56,890 nt of DNA from Flavobacterium oncorhynchi (GTDB lineage: Bacteria; Bacteroidota; Bacteroidia; Flavobacteriales; Flavobacteriaceae), in contig NZ_MUHA01000003.1 of NCBI RefSeq assembly GCF_002217355.1, positions 217,009 to 273,898 on the forward strand, written 5' to 3'. The notes beneath the pieces were generated by a model. That model saw only the letters and a list, made by a program, of their open reading frames with translations, did not search any database and was not told the DNA's origin. This document shows positions 1 to 9,681 of the stretch, piece after piece. Every line of letters starts with the position of its first letter. Within the stretch, counting starts at the first letter, position 1. A program made the position numbers and the translations under genes.

Positions 1-21
1 CCCTCCGGTCGAAATGACAAG
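1..21. repeat. Fragment of an intergenic repeat
   Basis: The first 21 bases read on the minus strand as CTTGTCATTTCGACCGGAGGG. I recall closely similar GTCATTTCGACC(G)GAGGGAG elements between genes in many flavobacterial genomes. The copy is cut by the window edge, so its full extent cannot be seen. The family assignment is from memory, not from a search. Confidence 0.45.
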
Positions 22-52
22 ATTTGGATTAGATTTTAGATAAATAAAAAAA

Positions 53-83
53 CCTTTGTCAAAGTTTAAAATTTTGACAAAGG
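53..83 (-). terminator. Rho-independent terminator of the AsmA-like gene
   Basis: A perfect 11-bp stem (CCTTTGTCAAA / TTTGACAAAGG) has a 9-nt loop and lies 31 bp past the stop codon. On the minus strand it is followed by a run of seven T. This is the expected layout for an intrinsic terminator of the leftward gene. Confidence 0.85.
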
Positions 84-114
84 CTAATATTGGTGAGATT
101 GGAATTTAATCCTT

Positions 115-2877
115 CTATTCTTCCGTGTCTTTAGTTTCTTCTAAATCTTGAGATTTTCTTCCAACTTTTATTTTTGGATTGTCTTGAGTTCCTGTAACTG
201 TAAGTGGAATACCAAATATTCCAAATGGAGGCAAGCCTAAACGCATTTTTAAATTCAGTTTTCCGTCTAAACTTGTTGTACCTTCAATTCTTGGTCGGAA
301 ACCGGCAAATTTAAATTTAAAACGTTCAACAGTCATAATGTTGTTTTTAATCGTAGTCTTAATATCTACTTTAGAAAGATCAGGATTTTTAATGGCTTCT
401 GTACTTGTTTCCTTGCTAACGGCGGTGAACATTTTTAGACCTCTTACTTTTACATCTTTAACAGAAAGAATTCCACCTCCAGAAAGTGATGGATAAACAG
501 GTTCCATTTTACCATTTAAACGCCCTTTTAGTTGATAATCTAAAGACACAATACCTTGAGCTTTCTCAGCAGCACTTGCCATTTTTCTAAAAACCTCAAT
601 TTCATTATAAGCTCTTTTAATGTCAAAATCAGCTGCTTTTATCGCGTAATCAAAATTGGCTTTTTGAGGCGTCACAGCTTGGTAATTTGCATTCATAGAA
701 ACATTACAGCCAATTAAATTAAATCCGGTATTCTGCATTGATAATTTTCCTTTGTTCATGCTTAAATTACCAACTGCATTTTGAAGTTTAAGTTTGTCAA
801 AACTTACTTTTTGAGCGACAGCGTTAAACTGTAAATTCAAATTTGTTGGAATTATAATAACTCCTGTTTGTGTATTTTCTGCTTGTTTTGTTTCTGTTTT
901 TGGCGATGAATTTTGTGTTACAGAGGTTTCTGCACTTGTGTTCGACATAAATTCATCAACATTAATGTATCGCGAAGTGGCTTTGAATTTGCCTTTTAAT
1001 ACACCTGTATTTGTTGTTACATAGTTAAAAACATTCTGTAAATATCCATTCATTTTAAAATCAGATTGGCCATAGGCTGCCAAAAAGTTGTTGAAAGACA
1101 TTTTGTCCTGATTGATTTTGAAAATTCCTTCTTTAATAATGAATTTTTTAGGCAGGTATTCAGATGTAATTCCGATGTTTCTAAGTTCCAGCGTTCCTTT
1201 GTTGTATAGTTTGCTGTAATTTCCTTTTTCGGCATCGCTTTGTTTTCCTTTCAACACCACGTCAGCTTTTACGAAACCGTCAAGGTCAAGACCTTTTTGT
1301 GAGAAAACCTTATATATTTTGTTCACATCAAGTTCGCCCTTTGCTTTGATGTCGTAAGCTAAATCATCAAAATTGCTTAAATCTGCTTCAACAAAAACAG
1401 GTTTTCCTTCAAAAGTAAATTGAGCTGGTTTTAGTTTAACACTTAAGTCGCCAAAAGTTCCCTTTGGATTATCGATTTTAGATTTTATCGTGATATTGGT
1501 AATTGGATTTGGATAATAAGGTGTTTTTAAATATCCGTTTTCTAAATCGATAGTTCCGTTAGTAACAGGTAAAAGTTTGTTTTTTAAATCAAATTTTCCA
1601 TTGGCTTTTACATCACTTGTCAAAGCTCCTTTTAATTCGATTTTTGGAATTCCAAGTGCTTTAGTCAGCTTTTCAAGATCAATTTTAGATTTAAAATCAG
1701 CATTGATTTCAGGAGTGTTTATGCCTTTTACATGAAACTTAGATTTCAAATAATCTTTGTTCATGTTTAGCGATAAGTTCTTTGCGTCAACCGTTAAAAG
1801 ATCAGGGTTTAAAGACGGAACTTTAGTTTTTACATCTAAGTTTAAATTTGAAACAGGAAAAGGACTTTTGTTGTAATTCACAAATCCACTGTCTATTTTT
1901 AGGTCAAGATTCAAGTCAGGAGCTATATTTTTTGATGCAATATAATCTCCTTTTAAAGTTAGAAGTAAATTGGTGTTTCCTCTTATTTCGGTTTTTGATA
2001 ACCAAGTAATGTATTTAGGAGGAAAAGCAGTGAAAACATCGTGCAAATCGCTGTTGTCAGATTTTATTACAAAATCCATATTGTAGCCGTCTTTTAAGAA
2101 ATCAAATTTTCCTTTGAAATCAATTAAAAGCTGGTTTATTTTTAAGTTATTCTGTTGAAAGAAAAACGATAAGGAGTTAATGTTGACTTTTGTAATTAGA
2201 TCAGCATTGACTTTTTTATTCATTAAATAAGGTTCATTTTCGTAAACGATATTTAGTTTTTCAATTTTAGCTTTTGAGTATAAATCAAAAACAGCTTTAT
2301 TTAAATCTCCTTTTCCTAAGTAATTGAATCCAAAAGCGTCGAAGTGAATCTTTGTTGATTGATCGTCGTAAATAATCTTACTGTTCAGTATTTCAATTCG
2401 TTCTAATTTCAAGGCAGTTTCTGTGCTGTCTTTATCTTCTGTGGCTGCGGCCTGTGATTTGTAAATATTGTAATTTGCTTCTCCGCTTGGGTTTACTTTT
2501 ACATTTATAAAGGAATCCGATAGATAAATCTGATCAATTTTTACAGATTTGCTAAAAATTAAACTGGCAACATTTATTCCAAAAGAAACTTCTTTGGCAG
2601 TAATAAACTTTTCGTTTGTGTATGGAGCTGAACCGTTAAGACTTAAATTGTCCAGGGTTAATGTAAGAGATGGGAAATGACGAAAAAAAGAAACCGAAAC
2701 ATCAGAATAATTGAGTTCGGCGCTTAGTCTTTCGTTGGCAATTTTTTTGATTTGATCTTTAATTTGATCTTCAAAAACAATAGGTGTTAAAAATAACAAT
2801 CCTATAATAACGGCGAAAGTTATCCCTAAATACTTGGCAATTTTAAATACGATCGATTTGGATTTACTTTTTTGCAT
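115..2877 (-). CDS. AsmA-like family protein
   Basis: This 920-residue protein has one N-terminal membrane anchor (about residues 12-32) followed by a long periplasmic region rich in beta strands. The C-terminal part, from about residue 770, has the AsmA_2-type sequence that ends the AsmA family, with a conserved region around LSGGGILSVKDVKVRGL. AsmA-like proteins are large inner-membrane-anchored, TamB-like proteins linked to outer-membrane assembly and possibly lipid transport. A short low-complexity Ser/Thr/Gln/Glu segment near residues 655-680 looks like a linker between the two halves. It is monocistronic with its own terminator. The family call is firm; the exact function is not. Confidence 0.85.
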   Translation of the reverse strand: MQKSKSKSIVFKIAKYLGITFAVIIGLLFLTPIVFEDQIKDQIKKIANERLSAELNYSDVSVSFFRHFPSLTLTLDNLSLNGSAPYTNEKFITAKEVSFGINVASLIFSKSVKIDQIYLSDSFINVKVNPSGEANYNIYKSQAAATEDKDSTETALKLERIEILNSKIIYDDQSTKIHFDAFGFNYLGKGDLNKAVFDLYSKAKIEKLNIVYENEPYLMNKKVNADLITKVNINSLSFFFQQNNLKINQLLIDFKGKFDFLKDGYNMDFVIKSDNSDLHDVFTAFPPKYITWLSKTEIRGNTNLLLTLKGDYIASKNIAPDLNLDLKIDSGFVNYNKSPFPVSNLNLDVKTKVPSLNPDLLTVDAKNLSLNMNKDYLKSKFHVKGINTPEINADFKSKIDLEKLTKALGIPKIELKGALTSDVKANGKFDLKNKLLPVTNGTIDLENGYLKTPYYPNPITNITIKSKIDNPKGTFGDLSVKLKPAQFTFEGKPVFVEADLSNFDDLAYDIKAKGELDVNKIYKVFSQKGLDLDGFVKADVVLKGKQSDAEKGNYSKLYNKGTLELRNIGITSEYLPKKFIIKEGIFKINQDKMSFNNFLAAYGQSDFKMNGYLQNVFNYVTTNTGVLKGKFKATSRYINVDEFMSNTSAETSVTQNSSPKTETKQAENTQTGVIIIPTNLNLQFNAVAQKVSFDKLKLQNAVGNLSMNKGKLSMQNTGFNLIGCNVSMNANYQAVTPQKANFDYAIKAADFDIKRAYNEIEVFRKMASAAEKAQGIVSLDYQLKGRLNGKMEPVYPSLSGGGILSVKDVKVRGLKMFTAVSKETSTEAIKNPDLSKVDIKTTIKNNIMTVERFKFKFAGFRPRIEGTTSLDGKLNLKMRLGLPPFGIFGIPLTVTGTQDNPKIKVGRKSQDLEETKDTEE

Positions 2878-2926
2878 AGTAATTTGTGGTATTTAGTAAA
2901 ATAATAATGTCAAAAAAAGAGTTTAT

Positions 2927-3508
2927 TTATCCGTGTACAGTTTCTTTTTTACCATAATTGGTAATAATAGAACCTTCATATTCAATCCATTCTTTCCATC
3001 GTTTATCGATGTCAATATTGTCTTGGTATTTTCTTGCAAATCCTAAAAAAGTAGTATAATGTCCCGCTTCAGAAATCATTAAATCACGATAAAATTTGGT
3101 TAATTCTTCATCTTTAATATTTTCCGAAAGAACTTTAAAGCGTTCACAGCTTCGGGCTTCAATCATTGCTGAGAATAATAAACGGTCACATAGTGCATCA
3201 CGTCTGCTTCCGTCTTTTTTCATGAATTTAAACAGCTCATTTACATAGTGGTCTTTGCGTTCACGTCCTAAAGTAAGTCCGCGTTTTTTTATAACATCAT
3301 GTACCATTTGTAAATGTTCCAACTCTTCGCGTGCAATTATGAGCATTTCGGTTACCAATTCTTCTAATTCAGAATTATAAGTAACAATACTTATTGCATT
3401 CGAAGCGGCTTTTTGTTCGCACCAGGCGTGATCTGTCAAAATTTCTTCAATATTCGACTCCACAATATTTACCCAGCGCGGGTCTGTAGCTAATTTTAAT
3501 CCCAACAT
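2927..3508 (-). CDS. miaE: tRNA-(ms2io6A)-hydroxylase
   Basis: This 193-residue non-haem diiron protein is of the MiaE type, which hydroxylates the isopentenyl group of ms2i6A at tRNA position 37. The ferritin-like four-helix pattern of carboxylates and histidines is visible: an EE..EH motif in the helix around residues 60-66 and an EAGH motif near residue 147 are the expected metal ligands. The length matches the short bacterial MiaE family. It is divergent from the glycosyltransferase that follows, with 111 bp between them. Oxygen is a co-substrate of the known reaction. Confidence 0.9.
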   Translation of the reverse strand: MLGLKLATDPRWVNIVESNIEEILTDHAWCEQKAASNAISIVTYNSELEELVTEMLIIAREELEHLQMVHDVIKKRGLTLGRERKDHYVNELFKFMKKDGSRRDALCDRLLFSAMIEARSCERFKVLSENIKDEELTKFYRDLMISEAGHYTTFLGFARKYQDNIDIDKRWKEWIEYEGSIITNYGKKETVHG

Positions 3509-3619
3509 AATTTCCTTGCATTTTTAGTTCTTGCAAAATTAGTGTTTTTTATGACGAAAAGTCAGCAAATATCGTTCAAATACGCTCAAAAAAGCATTAT
3601 TTTGTAAGTTGAAAAAAAA

Positions 3620-4867
3620 ATGATGAATCAGATAAAAAAACTTTTAATAATTGGATTTGTCTGGCCTGAGCCAAATTCTTCTGCTGCGGGTGGGAGAATG
3701 ATGCAGTTGATTTCTGTTTTTATCGCAAATGGATATCAAATTACATTTGCAAGCCCGGCTTTAGACAGCGAATATATGGTTGACTTGTCTGAGTTTGGTG
3801 TCGAAAAAAAGAGTATCGAATTAAATAGTTCAACTTTTGATGATTTTATAATTGAATTAAATCCAGATGTGGTTTTGTTTGATCGTTTTATGATTGAGGA
3901 ACAGTTTGGCTGGCGCGTAACGGAAAATTGCCCTAATACAATTCGATTATTAGATACAGAAGATTTACATTGTTTAAGGACGGCAAGGCAAAAGGCATTT
4001 AAGGAAAATAGGGTTTTTCAGCTTACTGATTTGTTGTCTGAAGAAGTCGCAAAACGGGAGATCGCCAGTATTTTAAGATGTGATTTTTCTTTAATGATTT
4101 CTCAGTTTGAAATGGATATTTTAAAAGATGTTTTTAAAATCAGCCCAAGTTTGTTGTTTTATCTGCCGTTTTTAGTTGATGAAATGACTGAAGAAAGTTT
4201 GTTGAGATTACCTTCTTTTGAAGATCGAAAGCATTTTGTTTTTATTGGAAATTTTCTTCATGAACCAAATTGGAATACGGTTCAATATTTAAAAGAATCT
4301 ATTTGGCCTTTGTTAAAAAAGGATTTTCCAGAGGCAGTTTTAGAGGTTTACGGTGCTTATCCGTCACAGAAAGTATTGCAATTGCATCAGCCTAAGAATG
4401 GGTTTTTTATTATGGGAAGGGCTGTAAATGCTAATGAAGTTGTAAAAAAATCAAGAGTAGTTTTGGCGCCAATTCGTTTTGGAGCTGGTTTAAAAGGAAA
4501 GTTGTTGGAAGCTATGCAGTGCGGAACTCCGAGTGTAACCACAACTATTGGTGCAGAAGCAATGAGCGGAGTATTAAATTGGAATGGATTTATAGAGAAC
4601 GATCCGCAGGAATTTGCAAAAAAAGCTATCGCACTTTATCAAGACGAAAATCTCTGGTTACAATCTCAAAAAAATGGTATTGTGATTATAAATGAATGTT
4701 ATCAGAAAGATAATTATGCCGATGAATTAATGATAAAGGTAAATTCACTATTGATGAATTCTGATGAGCATCGTCTGCATAATTTTATGGGGAATTTATT
4801 GCAGCATCATGCATACAGAAGTACAATGTACATGTCGAAATGGATTGAGGCTAAGAATAAAAACTAA
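3620..4867 (+). CDS. Glycosyltransferase, GT4-like
   Basis: This 415-residue cytosolic protein has the two-Rossmann layout of GT-B glycosyltransferases. The N-terminal half starts with a hydrophobic strand and a Gly-rich AAGGRMMQ segment typical of the acceptor domain. The C-terminal half carries the family 1/4 nucleotide-sugar binding region: FVFIGNFLHEPN near residue 210, then GAGLKGKLLEAMQCGTPSV near residue 290. No polysaccharide gene lies beside it, so sugar donor and acceptor are unknown. Two ATG codons stand in tandem at 3620 and 3623 and either could be used. Its stop codon lies inside the left arm of the first terminator hairpin. Confidence 0.8.
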   Translation: MMNQIKKLLIIGFVWPEPNSSAAGGRMMQLISVFIANGYQITFASPALDSEYMVDLSEFGVEKKSIELNSSTFDDFIIELNPDVVLFDRFMIEEQFGWRVTENCPNTIRLLDTEDLHCLRTARQKAFKENRVFQLTDLLSEEVAKREIASILRCDFSLMISQFEMDILKDVFKISPSLLFYLPFLVDEMTEESLLRLPSFEDRKHFVFIGNFLHEPNWNTVQYLKESIWPLLKKDFPEAVLEVYGAYPSQKVLQLHQPKNGFFIMGRAVNANEVVKKSRVVLAPIRFGAGLKGKLLEAMQCGTPSVTTTIGAEAMSGVLNWNGFIENDPQEFAKKAIALYQDENLWLQSQKNGIVIINECYQKDNYADELMIKVNSLLMNSDEHRLHNFMGNLLQHHAYRSTMYMSKWIEAKNKN

Positions 4868-4945
4868 ACATTAGTTTTTTTCTTTAAAACTAATGTTTAG
4901 TTTTAAAGAAAAAAACTCCCAATTACAATTGTAATTGGGAGTTTT
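4861..4945. terminator. Tandem hairpins between convergent genes
   Basis: Two hairpins follow each other. The first (4861-4903) has a perfect 18-bp stem around a 7-nt loop and overlaps the stop codon of the glycosyltransferase. The second (4912-4945) is a perfect 34-bp palindrome rich in A and T at its ends, so it can terminate from either side. They separate the rightward glycosyltransferase from the leftward aminopeptidase. Confidence 0.8.
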
Positions 4946-4967
4946 GAGTTTTAATGCAGACTGAAAA

Positions 4968-6815
4968 CTATTTTAAAGTGCCTTTTATATCTTGAATAGT
5001 TGTGGCATGATAGCCGGATTTTGCTTTGTTGAAAATTTGGTTTGCCCAAACTTTTCCCTCAGGTGTTTTTACCATTTCTTTATAAAGCATCATTACAGAT
5101 CCGGTTCTGCTGCTTCCAATTAAAAATTGTTCGATTGCAGGATTAGCAGCTTTGTATTGATGGCGAATTGCCTGAACAAACCATTGGCGCTTGATGATAA
5201 AATTACCGCCATTTGTAAAGTTGAATTCCTTATCAAGTTCTTCCATTTCTTTTGGTGTAATATCTGTTGGAAGATGATCTATAAAATGTTGTTTTTCTGT
5301 AGTTGTTTTAATTTTTTCGCTTAAACCTTTTACGCCGGTTTCTCGCCAGCTTTTTTGGATTTTATCAATAGCGTCAAAATCGGGAGAGCTTACAGGAGTT
5401 ATATTTGATGGAATTCCAGGTTTGAAAATCCAATCTTCCAGTTTTATTTTATCAGCAAGAGCTTTGTCTCCTTTAATAAGGTTCTCGTTAAAATATTTGA
5501 TAAAATCATCGGTAGTGATTGATTTGAAAGCGTGAGCATCAAAATAGTTTTTGATAAAAACATCAAATTTTTCGCGTCCTACAGCGTTTTCAATTACTCT
5601 CAAAAAGGCGTATCCTTTTACATATGGAATCATGCTGATTCCATCATCAGGGTTTCTTCCTGTAAGGCTCACTTTTAGTCTCGTATCAGGATTTGTATCT
5701 CCATATTCAGCTACATTATCAACTAATTCTTTACGAATGATAACGTTTTGCATTTCAAATTCTTTTTGACCAAAGATTGCTTCGCCAATTCGATGTTCAA
5801 CATAAGTTGTAAAACCTTCGTTTAACCAAATATCATCCCAAGTTGCATTTGTAACTAAATTTCCGCTCCAGCTGTGACCTAATTCATGAGCTAATAAGCT
5901 GGTTAATGAACGATCTCCTGCGATAACCCCCGGAGTTAAGAATGTTAAGTTAGGATTTTCCATTCCGCCATAAGGGAAACTTGGTGGTAAAACCAAAACA
6001 TCGTAACGTCCCCAACGATATGGGCCATAAAGTTTTTCGGCAGCAACAACCATTTTTCCAAGCTCTGCAAATTCCCAAGCTGATTTTTTCAGCATTGATG
6101 GTTCTGCGTAAACACCGGTTCTGTTGTCGATAGATTGAAATTCAATGTCTCCAACTGCAATTGCCATTAAATAAGATGGAATTGCTTTGTCTTGTTTAAA
6201 TGTGTAAACTCCAGTGTCATTTTTCTTCTGCGGATTTACAGCGCTCATTATCGCTAGTAAATCTTTAGGAACTGTAACTTTTGCATTATAAGTAAAACGA
6301 ATTCCTGGTGAATCCTGACAAGGTATCCAAGTACGTGACCAAACGCTTTCTCCTTGAGAGAAAAGAAAAGGTTTCTTTTTGTCTGCTGTTTGTTCTGGTT
6401 TTAACCATTGTAAAGCTACTGCGTCTTTAGTGGTGTTGTAGTAGATGTTTACTTTTGTTGTATTTGGTTCTATTGTGATATGAAGTGGTTTTCCGTGAAA
6501 TTCAGTATCCTTTCCAAGTTCAAACTTAGTTTCTTTTTCATCATCACCTAAAGTTACTTTGGTAATATTTAAAGTGTTTTCGTCGAAAATAATCTCGTTT
6601 CCTTTACTGATGTTGTCAATTAGCCAAGATGCTTTTCCAGAAATAGTCTGCGTATCAAAATCAACTTTTATGTCAAGATCTAGATGTTTAACGACAGCTA
6701 GTTCTGGTTTAGAATAGCTGTGTTCGTCTGTAACGACTGCTGGTTTTTCTGTTTGGTCTTTTTTCTGACAGGCGATTGCTGCTAGGAATAAAGTTGCAAG
6801 GATTAGTTTTTTCAT
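4968..6815 (-). CDS. M1 family zinc aminopeptidase, lipoprotein
   Basis: This 615-residue metallopeptidase resembles leukotriene A4 hydrolase and aminopeptidase B. The N-terminus is a lipoprotein signal with the lipobox Cys in LAAIACQKK at residue 16, so the enzyme is exported. The gluzincin site is complete: HELGH at residues 310-314 and the third zinc ligand Glu333 in WLNEGF, preceded by the substrate-binding GGMENP motif. The C-terminal 150 residues match the LTA4H-type helical domain. It probably trims peptides in the periplasm or at the cell surface. It lies downstream of the pdh genes but is separated from them by a strong terminator. Confidence 0.92.
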   Translation of the reverse strand: MKKLILATLFLAAIACQKKDQTEKPAVVTDEHSYSKPELAVVKHLDLDIKVDFDTQTISGKASWLIDNISKGNEIIFDENTLNITKVTLGDDEKETKFELGKDTEFHGKPLHITIEPNTTKVNIYYNTTKDAVALQWLKPEQTADKKKPFLFSQGESVWSRTWIPCQDSPGIRFTYNAKVTVPKDLLAIMSAVNPQKKNDTGVYTFKQDKAIPSYLMAIAVGDIEFQSIDNRTGVYAEPSMLKKSAWEFAELGKMVVAAEKLYGPYRWGRYDVLVLPPSFPYGGMENPNLTFLTPGVIAGDRSLTSLLAHELGHSWSGNLVTNATWDDIWLNEGFTTYVEHRIGEAIFGQKEFEMQNVIIRKELVDNVAEYGDTNPDTRLKVSLTGRNPDDGISMIPYVKGYAFLRVIENAVGREKFDVFIKNYFDAHAFKSITTDDFIKYFNENLIKGDKALADKIKLEDWIFKPGIPSNITPVSSPDFDAIDKIQKSWRETGVKGLSEKIKTTTEKQHFIDHLPTDITPKEMEELDKEFNFTNGGNFIIKRQWFVQAIRHQYKAANPAIEQFLIGSSRTGSVMMLYKEMVKTPEGKVWANQIFNKAKSGYHATTIQDIKGTLK

Positions 6816-6853
6816 TTTATCAAGTATTGAATTTGTGGGCGAAAATTAAACAA

Positions 6854-6887
6854 AAAATCCCGTTTTGAATAAACAAAACGGGATTTT
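6854..6887 (-). terminator. Rho-independent terminator after pdhC
   Basis: A perfect 14-bp stem (AAAATCCCGTTTTG / CAAAACGGGATTTT) with a 6-nt loop lies 44 bp past the E2 stop codon. The T-rich arm on the minus strand is consistent with termination of the pdh transcript before the aminopeptidase gene. Confidence 0.85.
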
Positions 6888-6898
6888 ATTAAATATAA

Positions 6899-6922
6899 CC
6901 TTAGACTTCGCTCAGGCTGACA
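6899..6922. repeat. Intergenic repeat, CCTTCGACTTCGCTCAGG family
   Basis: The sequence CCTTaGACTTCGCTCAGGcTGAC sits between the E2 stop codon and its terminator. It is the reverse complement, with two differences over 23 bases, of the element at 41692-41717. The two copies within one window show directly that this is a dispersed repeat. It is transcribed as part of the pdh 3' untranslated region. Confidence 0.7.
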
Positions 6923-6930
6923 TATGTAAA

Positions 6931-8595
6931 TTATGCCAACATTGTAACTGGGCTTTCGATGTATTGTTTTAATGTTTGTAAGAACTGAGCGCCAGTTGCA
7001 CCGTCAATTGTTCTGTGGTCACAAGCTAATGATAACATCATTGTGTTTCCAACTACGATTTGACCGTTTTTAACTACTGGTTTCTCAACAATTGCACCTA
7101 CAGAAAGGATAGCAGAGTTTGGCTGGTTGATAATTGAATTGAATTCAGTAATACCAAACATTCCAAGGTTAGATACTGTAAAAGTACTTCCTTCCATTTC
7201 TTGTGGTCCCAATTTTTTGTTTTTAGCTCTTCCTGCAAGATCTCTTACTGAAGCACCAATTTGAGATAAACTCATGGCGTCAGTAAATCGTAATACAGGA
7301 ACTACTAATCCGTCTTCAACAGCTACAGCTACACCAATATTTACGTGGTGGTTGATGATGATTGCATCTTCTTTCCACTGAGAGTTGATTTTTGGGTGTT
7401 TTTTCAATGCTAAAGCACAAGCTTTAATTACCATATCGTTGAAAGATACTTTTGTATCAGGAACAGTATTGATTGTAGCTCTTGCGCCCATTGCTTCGTC
7501 CATGCTTACTTCGATCACTAAGTTGTAGTGAGGAGCTGTAAATAAAGATTCTGCAAGACGTTTTGCAATAATTTTACGCATTTGAGAGTTTTTGATCTCT
7601 TCTGTGTAAACTTCACCAGCAGGAACAAATACTTTTGGTGCAGCAGGAGCAGATGCTTCTTGTTTAGCAGCAGATGCTTCTTGTTTAGCAGCAGATGTCG
7701 AAGCAGCAGGTTGTGCTTGTGCAGATGGAGTAAAGTTTTCGATATCGCTTTTCACGATACGTCCATTTTCTCCAGATCCTTTAACTTGGCTTAATTGAAT
7801 TCCTTTGTCAGAAGCAATTTTCTTAGCTAAAGGTGAAGCTAAAATTCTTCCTCCGTTTGAAGTTTCAGCAACAGTTTCAGTTGCTTGAGCAGCAGCAGGA
7901 GCAGCTTTTGTTTCTTCTGCAGCAGGAGCACTTGCAGTTGCAGCGCCTCCAGCGGTATAATTGTCGGCAATTCCAGAAATATCAGTTCCTGCAGGTCCAA
8001 TGATTGCTAGTAAGCTGTCAACTGGTGCAGTGTTTCCTTCTTGAATTCCGATGTATAATAATGTTCCAGCATTGAAAGACTCAAACTCCATAGTAGCTTT
8101 GTCTGTTTCAATTTCTGCTAAAATATCACCTTCAGCTACAGTGTCGCCAACTTTTTTCAACCAAGTTGCTACTGTACCTTCGGTCATAGTGTCGCTCAAA
8201 CGTGGCATAGTTACAACGATAACACCTTTTGGTAATTCAGTTGCGGCTTTTGCAGGAGCAGCGGTTTCTGTTTTTGCTTCAGCAGCAGAAGCATCCGCTT
8301 TAGGAGCTTCGGCAGCAGGAGCGTCACCACCAGCTAAAAGAGCAGAAATATCTTCTCCTTCTTTACCAATGATTGCTAATAATGAATCAACAGGAGCAGT
8401 TTCTCCAGCTTGAATTCCAATATGTAAAAGAGTTCCTTCGTTAAAAGATTCGAACTCCATTGTTGCTTTGTCTGTTTCAATTTCAGCAAGAATATCTCCT
8501 TCGCTGATTTTGTCGCCTACTTTTTTAAGCCAAGTTGCTACCGTTCCTTCCGTCATAGTATCGCTCAAACGAGGCATAGTTACTTTAATCGCCAT
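6931..8595 (-). CDS. pdhC: Pyruvate dehydrogenase complex E2, dihydrolipoyl acetyltransferase
   Basis: This 554-residue protein transfers the acetyl group from lipoate to CoA in the pyruvate dehydrogenase complex. Two nearly identical lipoyl domains carry the ETDKATMEFESF motif with lipoyl lysines at residues 43 and 166. Ala/Pro-rich flexible linkers follow each of them. A peripheral subunit-binding domain starts at about residue 250, and the catalytic domain ends with DHRTIDG, giving catalytic His527 and Asp531. It starts 4 bp after the E1-alpha stop codon, so the two are co-transcribed. The last linker contains a 7-residue duplication (AKQEASA twice). Confidence 0.96.
   Translation of the reverse strand: MAIKVTMPRLSDTMTEGTVATWLKKVGDKISEGDILAEIETDKATMEFESFNEGTLLHIGIQAGETAPVDSLLAIIGKEGEDISALLAGGDAPAAEAPKADASAAEAKTETAAPAKAATELPKGVIVVTMPRLSDTMTEGTVATWLKKVGDTVAEGDILAEIETDKATMEFESFNAGTLLYIGIQEGNTAPVDSLLAIIGPAGTDISGIADNYTAGGAATASAPAAEETKAAPAAAQATETVAETSNGGRILASPLAKKIASDKGIQLSQVKGSGENGRIVKSDIENFTPSAQAQPAASTSAAKQEASAAKQEASAPAAPKVFVPAGEVYTEEIKNSQMRKIIAKRLAESLFTAPHYNLVIEVSMDEAMGARATINTVPDTKVSFNDMVIKACALALKKHPKINSQWKEDAIIINHHVNIGVAVAVEDGLVVPVLRFTDAMSLSQIGASVRDLAGRAKNKKLGPQEMEGSTFTVSNLGMFGITEFNSIINQPNSAILSVGAIVEKPVVKNGQIVVGNTMMLSLACDHRTIDGATGAQFLQTLKQYIESPVTMLA
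7649..7697. repeat. 21-bp tandem repeat in the E2 linker
   Basis: A 21-bp unit occurs twice head to tail at 7649-7669 and 7670-7690, with a 7-bp partial third copy. It stays in frame and encodes a duplicated Ala/Lys/Gln/Glu/Ser linker segment. Linker length in E2 is known to tolerate such changes. Confidence 0.85.
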
Positions 8596-8599
8596 GATG

Positions 8600-9598
8600 T
8601 TATAGTTTATGAGGTGTAAATGGATAGTCTTCTTGTGCGTATACTACGTCGTATAATTGTTGTAAGTCTGGATATGGAGATTCTTCAGCAAATTTCTGAC
8701 ACTCTTCAACCAAGTCTTTAACTCTTTGGTCAATTACTTCAATTTCTTCTTCAGTAGCGTATTTTTGATCCAAGATTACATCAAGAACTTGTGTAATTGG
8801 GTCGATTTTTTTGTACTCTTCAACCTCTTCTTTAGAACGGTATAATTGTGCATCAGACATAGAGTGTCCTCTGTAACGGTACGTTTTCATTTCAAGGAAA
8901 GTTGGTCCGTCTCCACGACGAGCTCTGTCAATTGCTTCGGTCATTGCTTCGGCAACTTTTACAGGATTCATTCCGTCAACTGGTCCGCAAGGCATTTCGT
9001 AACCTAAACCAAGTTTCCAGATGTCGGTATGATTTGCAGTTCTTTCAACAGAAGTTCCCATTGCATAACCGTTGTTTTCAACGATAAATACAACTGGTAA
9101 TTTCCATAACATAGCCATGTTGAAAGCTTCGTGTAATGAACCTTGTCTAGCAGCTCCGTCACCAAAGTAAGTCATGGTAACACCGCCGGTATTGAAATAT
9201 TTATCTGCAAAAGCTAAACCAGCTCCCACAGGAATTTGTCCACCTACGATTCCGTGCCCTCCGTAAAAACGGTGTTCTTTAGAGAAAATGTGCATAGAAC
9301 CTCCCATGCCTTTAGAGGTACCTGTTGCTTTTCCTAAAAGTTCTGCCATTACGTTTCTAGGATCAACTCCCATACCAATTGGCTGAACGTGGTTTCTGTA
9401 TGCAGTAATCATTTTGTCTTTAGTCAAGTCCATAGCGTGCAATGCACCTGCTAATACAGCTTCTTGACCATTATATAGGTGTAAAAAACCTCTAACTTTT
9501 TGTTGAATGTATAATGCTGCAAGTTTGTCTTCAAACTTTCTCCAAAGCAGCATGTCTTCGTACCACTTTAAATATACTTCTTTTGTAACTTCTTTCAT
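8600..9598 (-). CDS. pdhA: Pyruvate dehydrogenase E1 component, alpha subunit
   Basis: This 332-residue thiamine-diphosphate-binding subunit decarboxylates pyruvate together with E1-beta. The ThDP motif begins with GDGAARQG at residues 146-153 and ends with ENNGYAM at 174-180. The HRFYGGHGIVGGQ region (109-121) is typical of E1-alpha. It is the first gene of a pdhA-pdhC pair with a 4-bp gap. E1-beta (pdhB) is not adjacent and not in this window; a separated pdhB is my recollection for flavobacteria. The 158-bp leader has a TAnnTTTG element and a small hairpin. Confidence 0.95.
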   Translation of the reverse strand: MKEVTKEVYLKWYEDMLLWRKFEDKLAALYIQQKVRGFLHLYNGQEAVLAGALHAMDLTKDKMITAYRNHVQPIGMGVDPRNVMAELLGKATGTSKGMGGSMHIFSKEHRFYGGHGIVGGQIPVGAGLAFADKYFNTGGVTMTYFGDGAARQGSLHEAFNMAMLWKLPVVFIVENNGYAMGTSVERTANHTDIWKLGLGYEMPCGPVDGMNPVKVAEAMTEAIDRARRGDGPTFLEMKTYRYRGHSMSDAQLYRSKEEVEEYKKIDPITQVLDVILDQKYATEEEIEVIDQRVKDLVEECQKFAEESPYPDLQQLYDVVYAQEDYPFTPHKL

Positions 9599-9681
9599 CT
9601 GAATTCTTTCTTTTGCTAAAGTTTGTTTGTGTTATCAATTGTTGCCTATAACGCAAAATAGTTTCCTCCCACAAATTTGCG

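Noticed and set aside
8051..8413. Plus-strand ORF in the E2 gene
   Set aside because: Its Ala/Ser/Val bias is the antisense image of the Ala/Glu/Pro linkers and lipoyl domain of E2.
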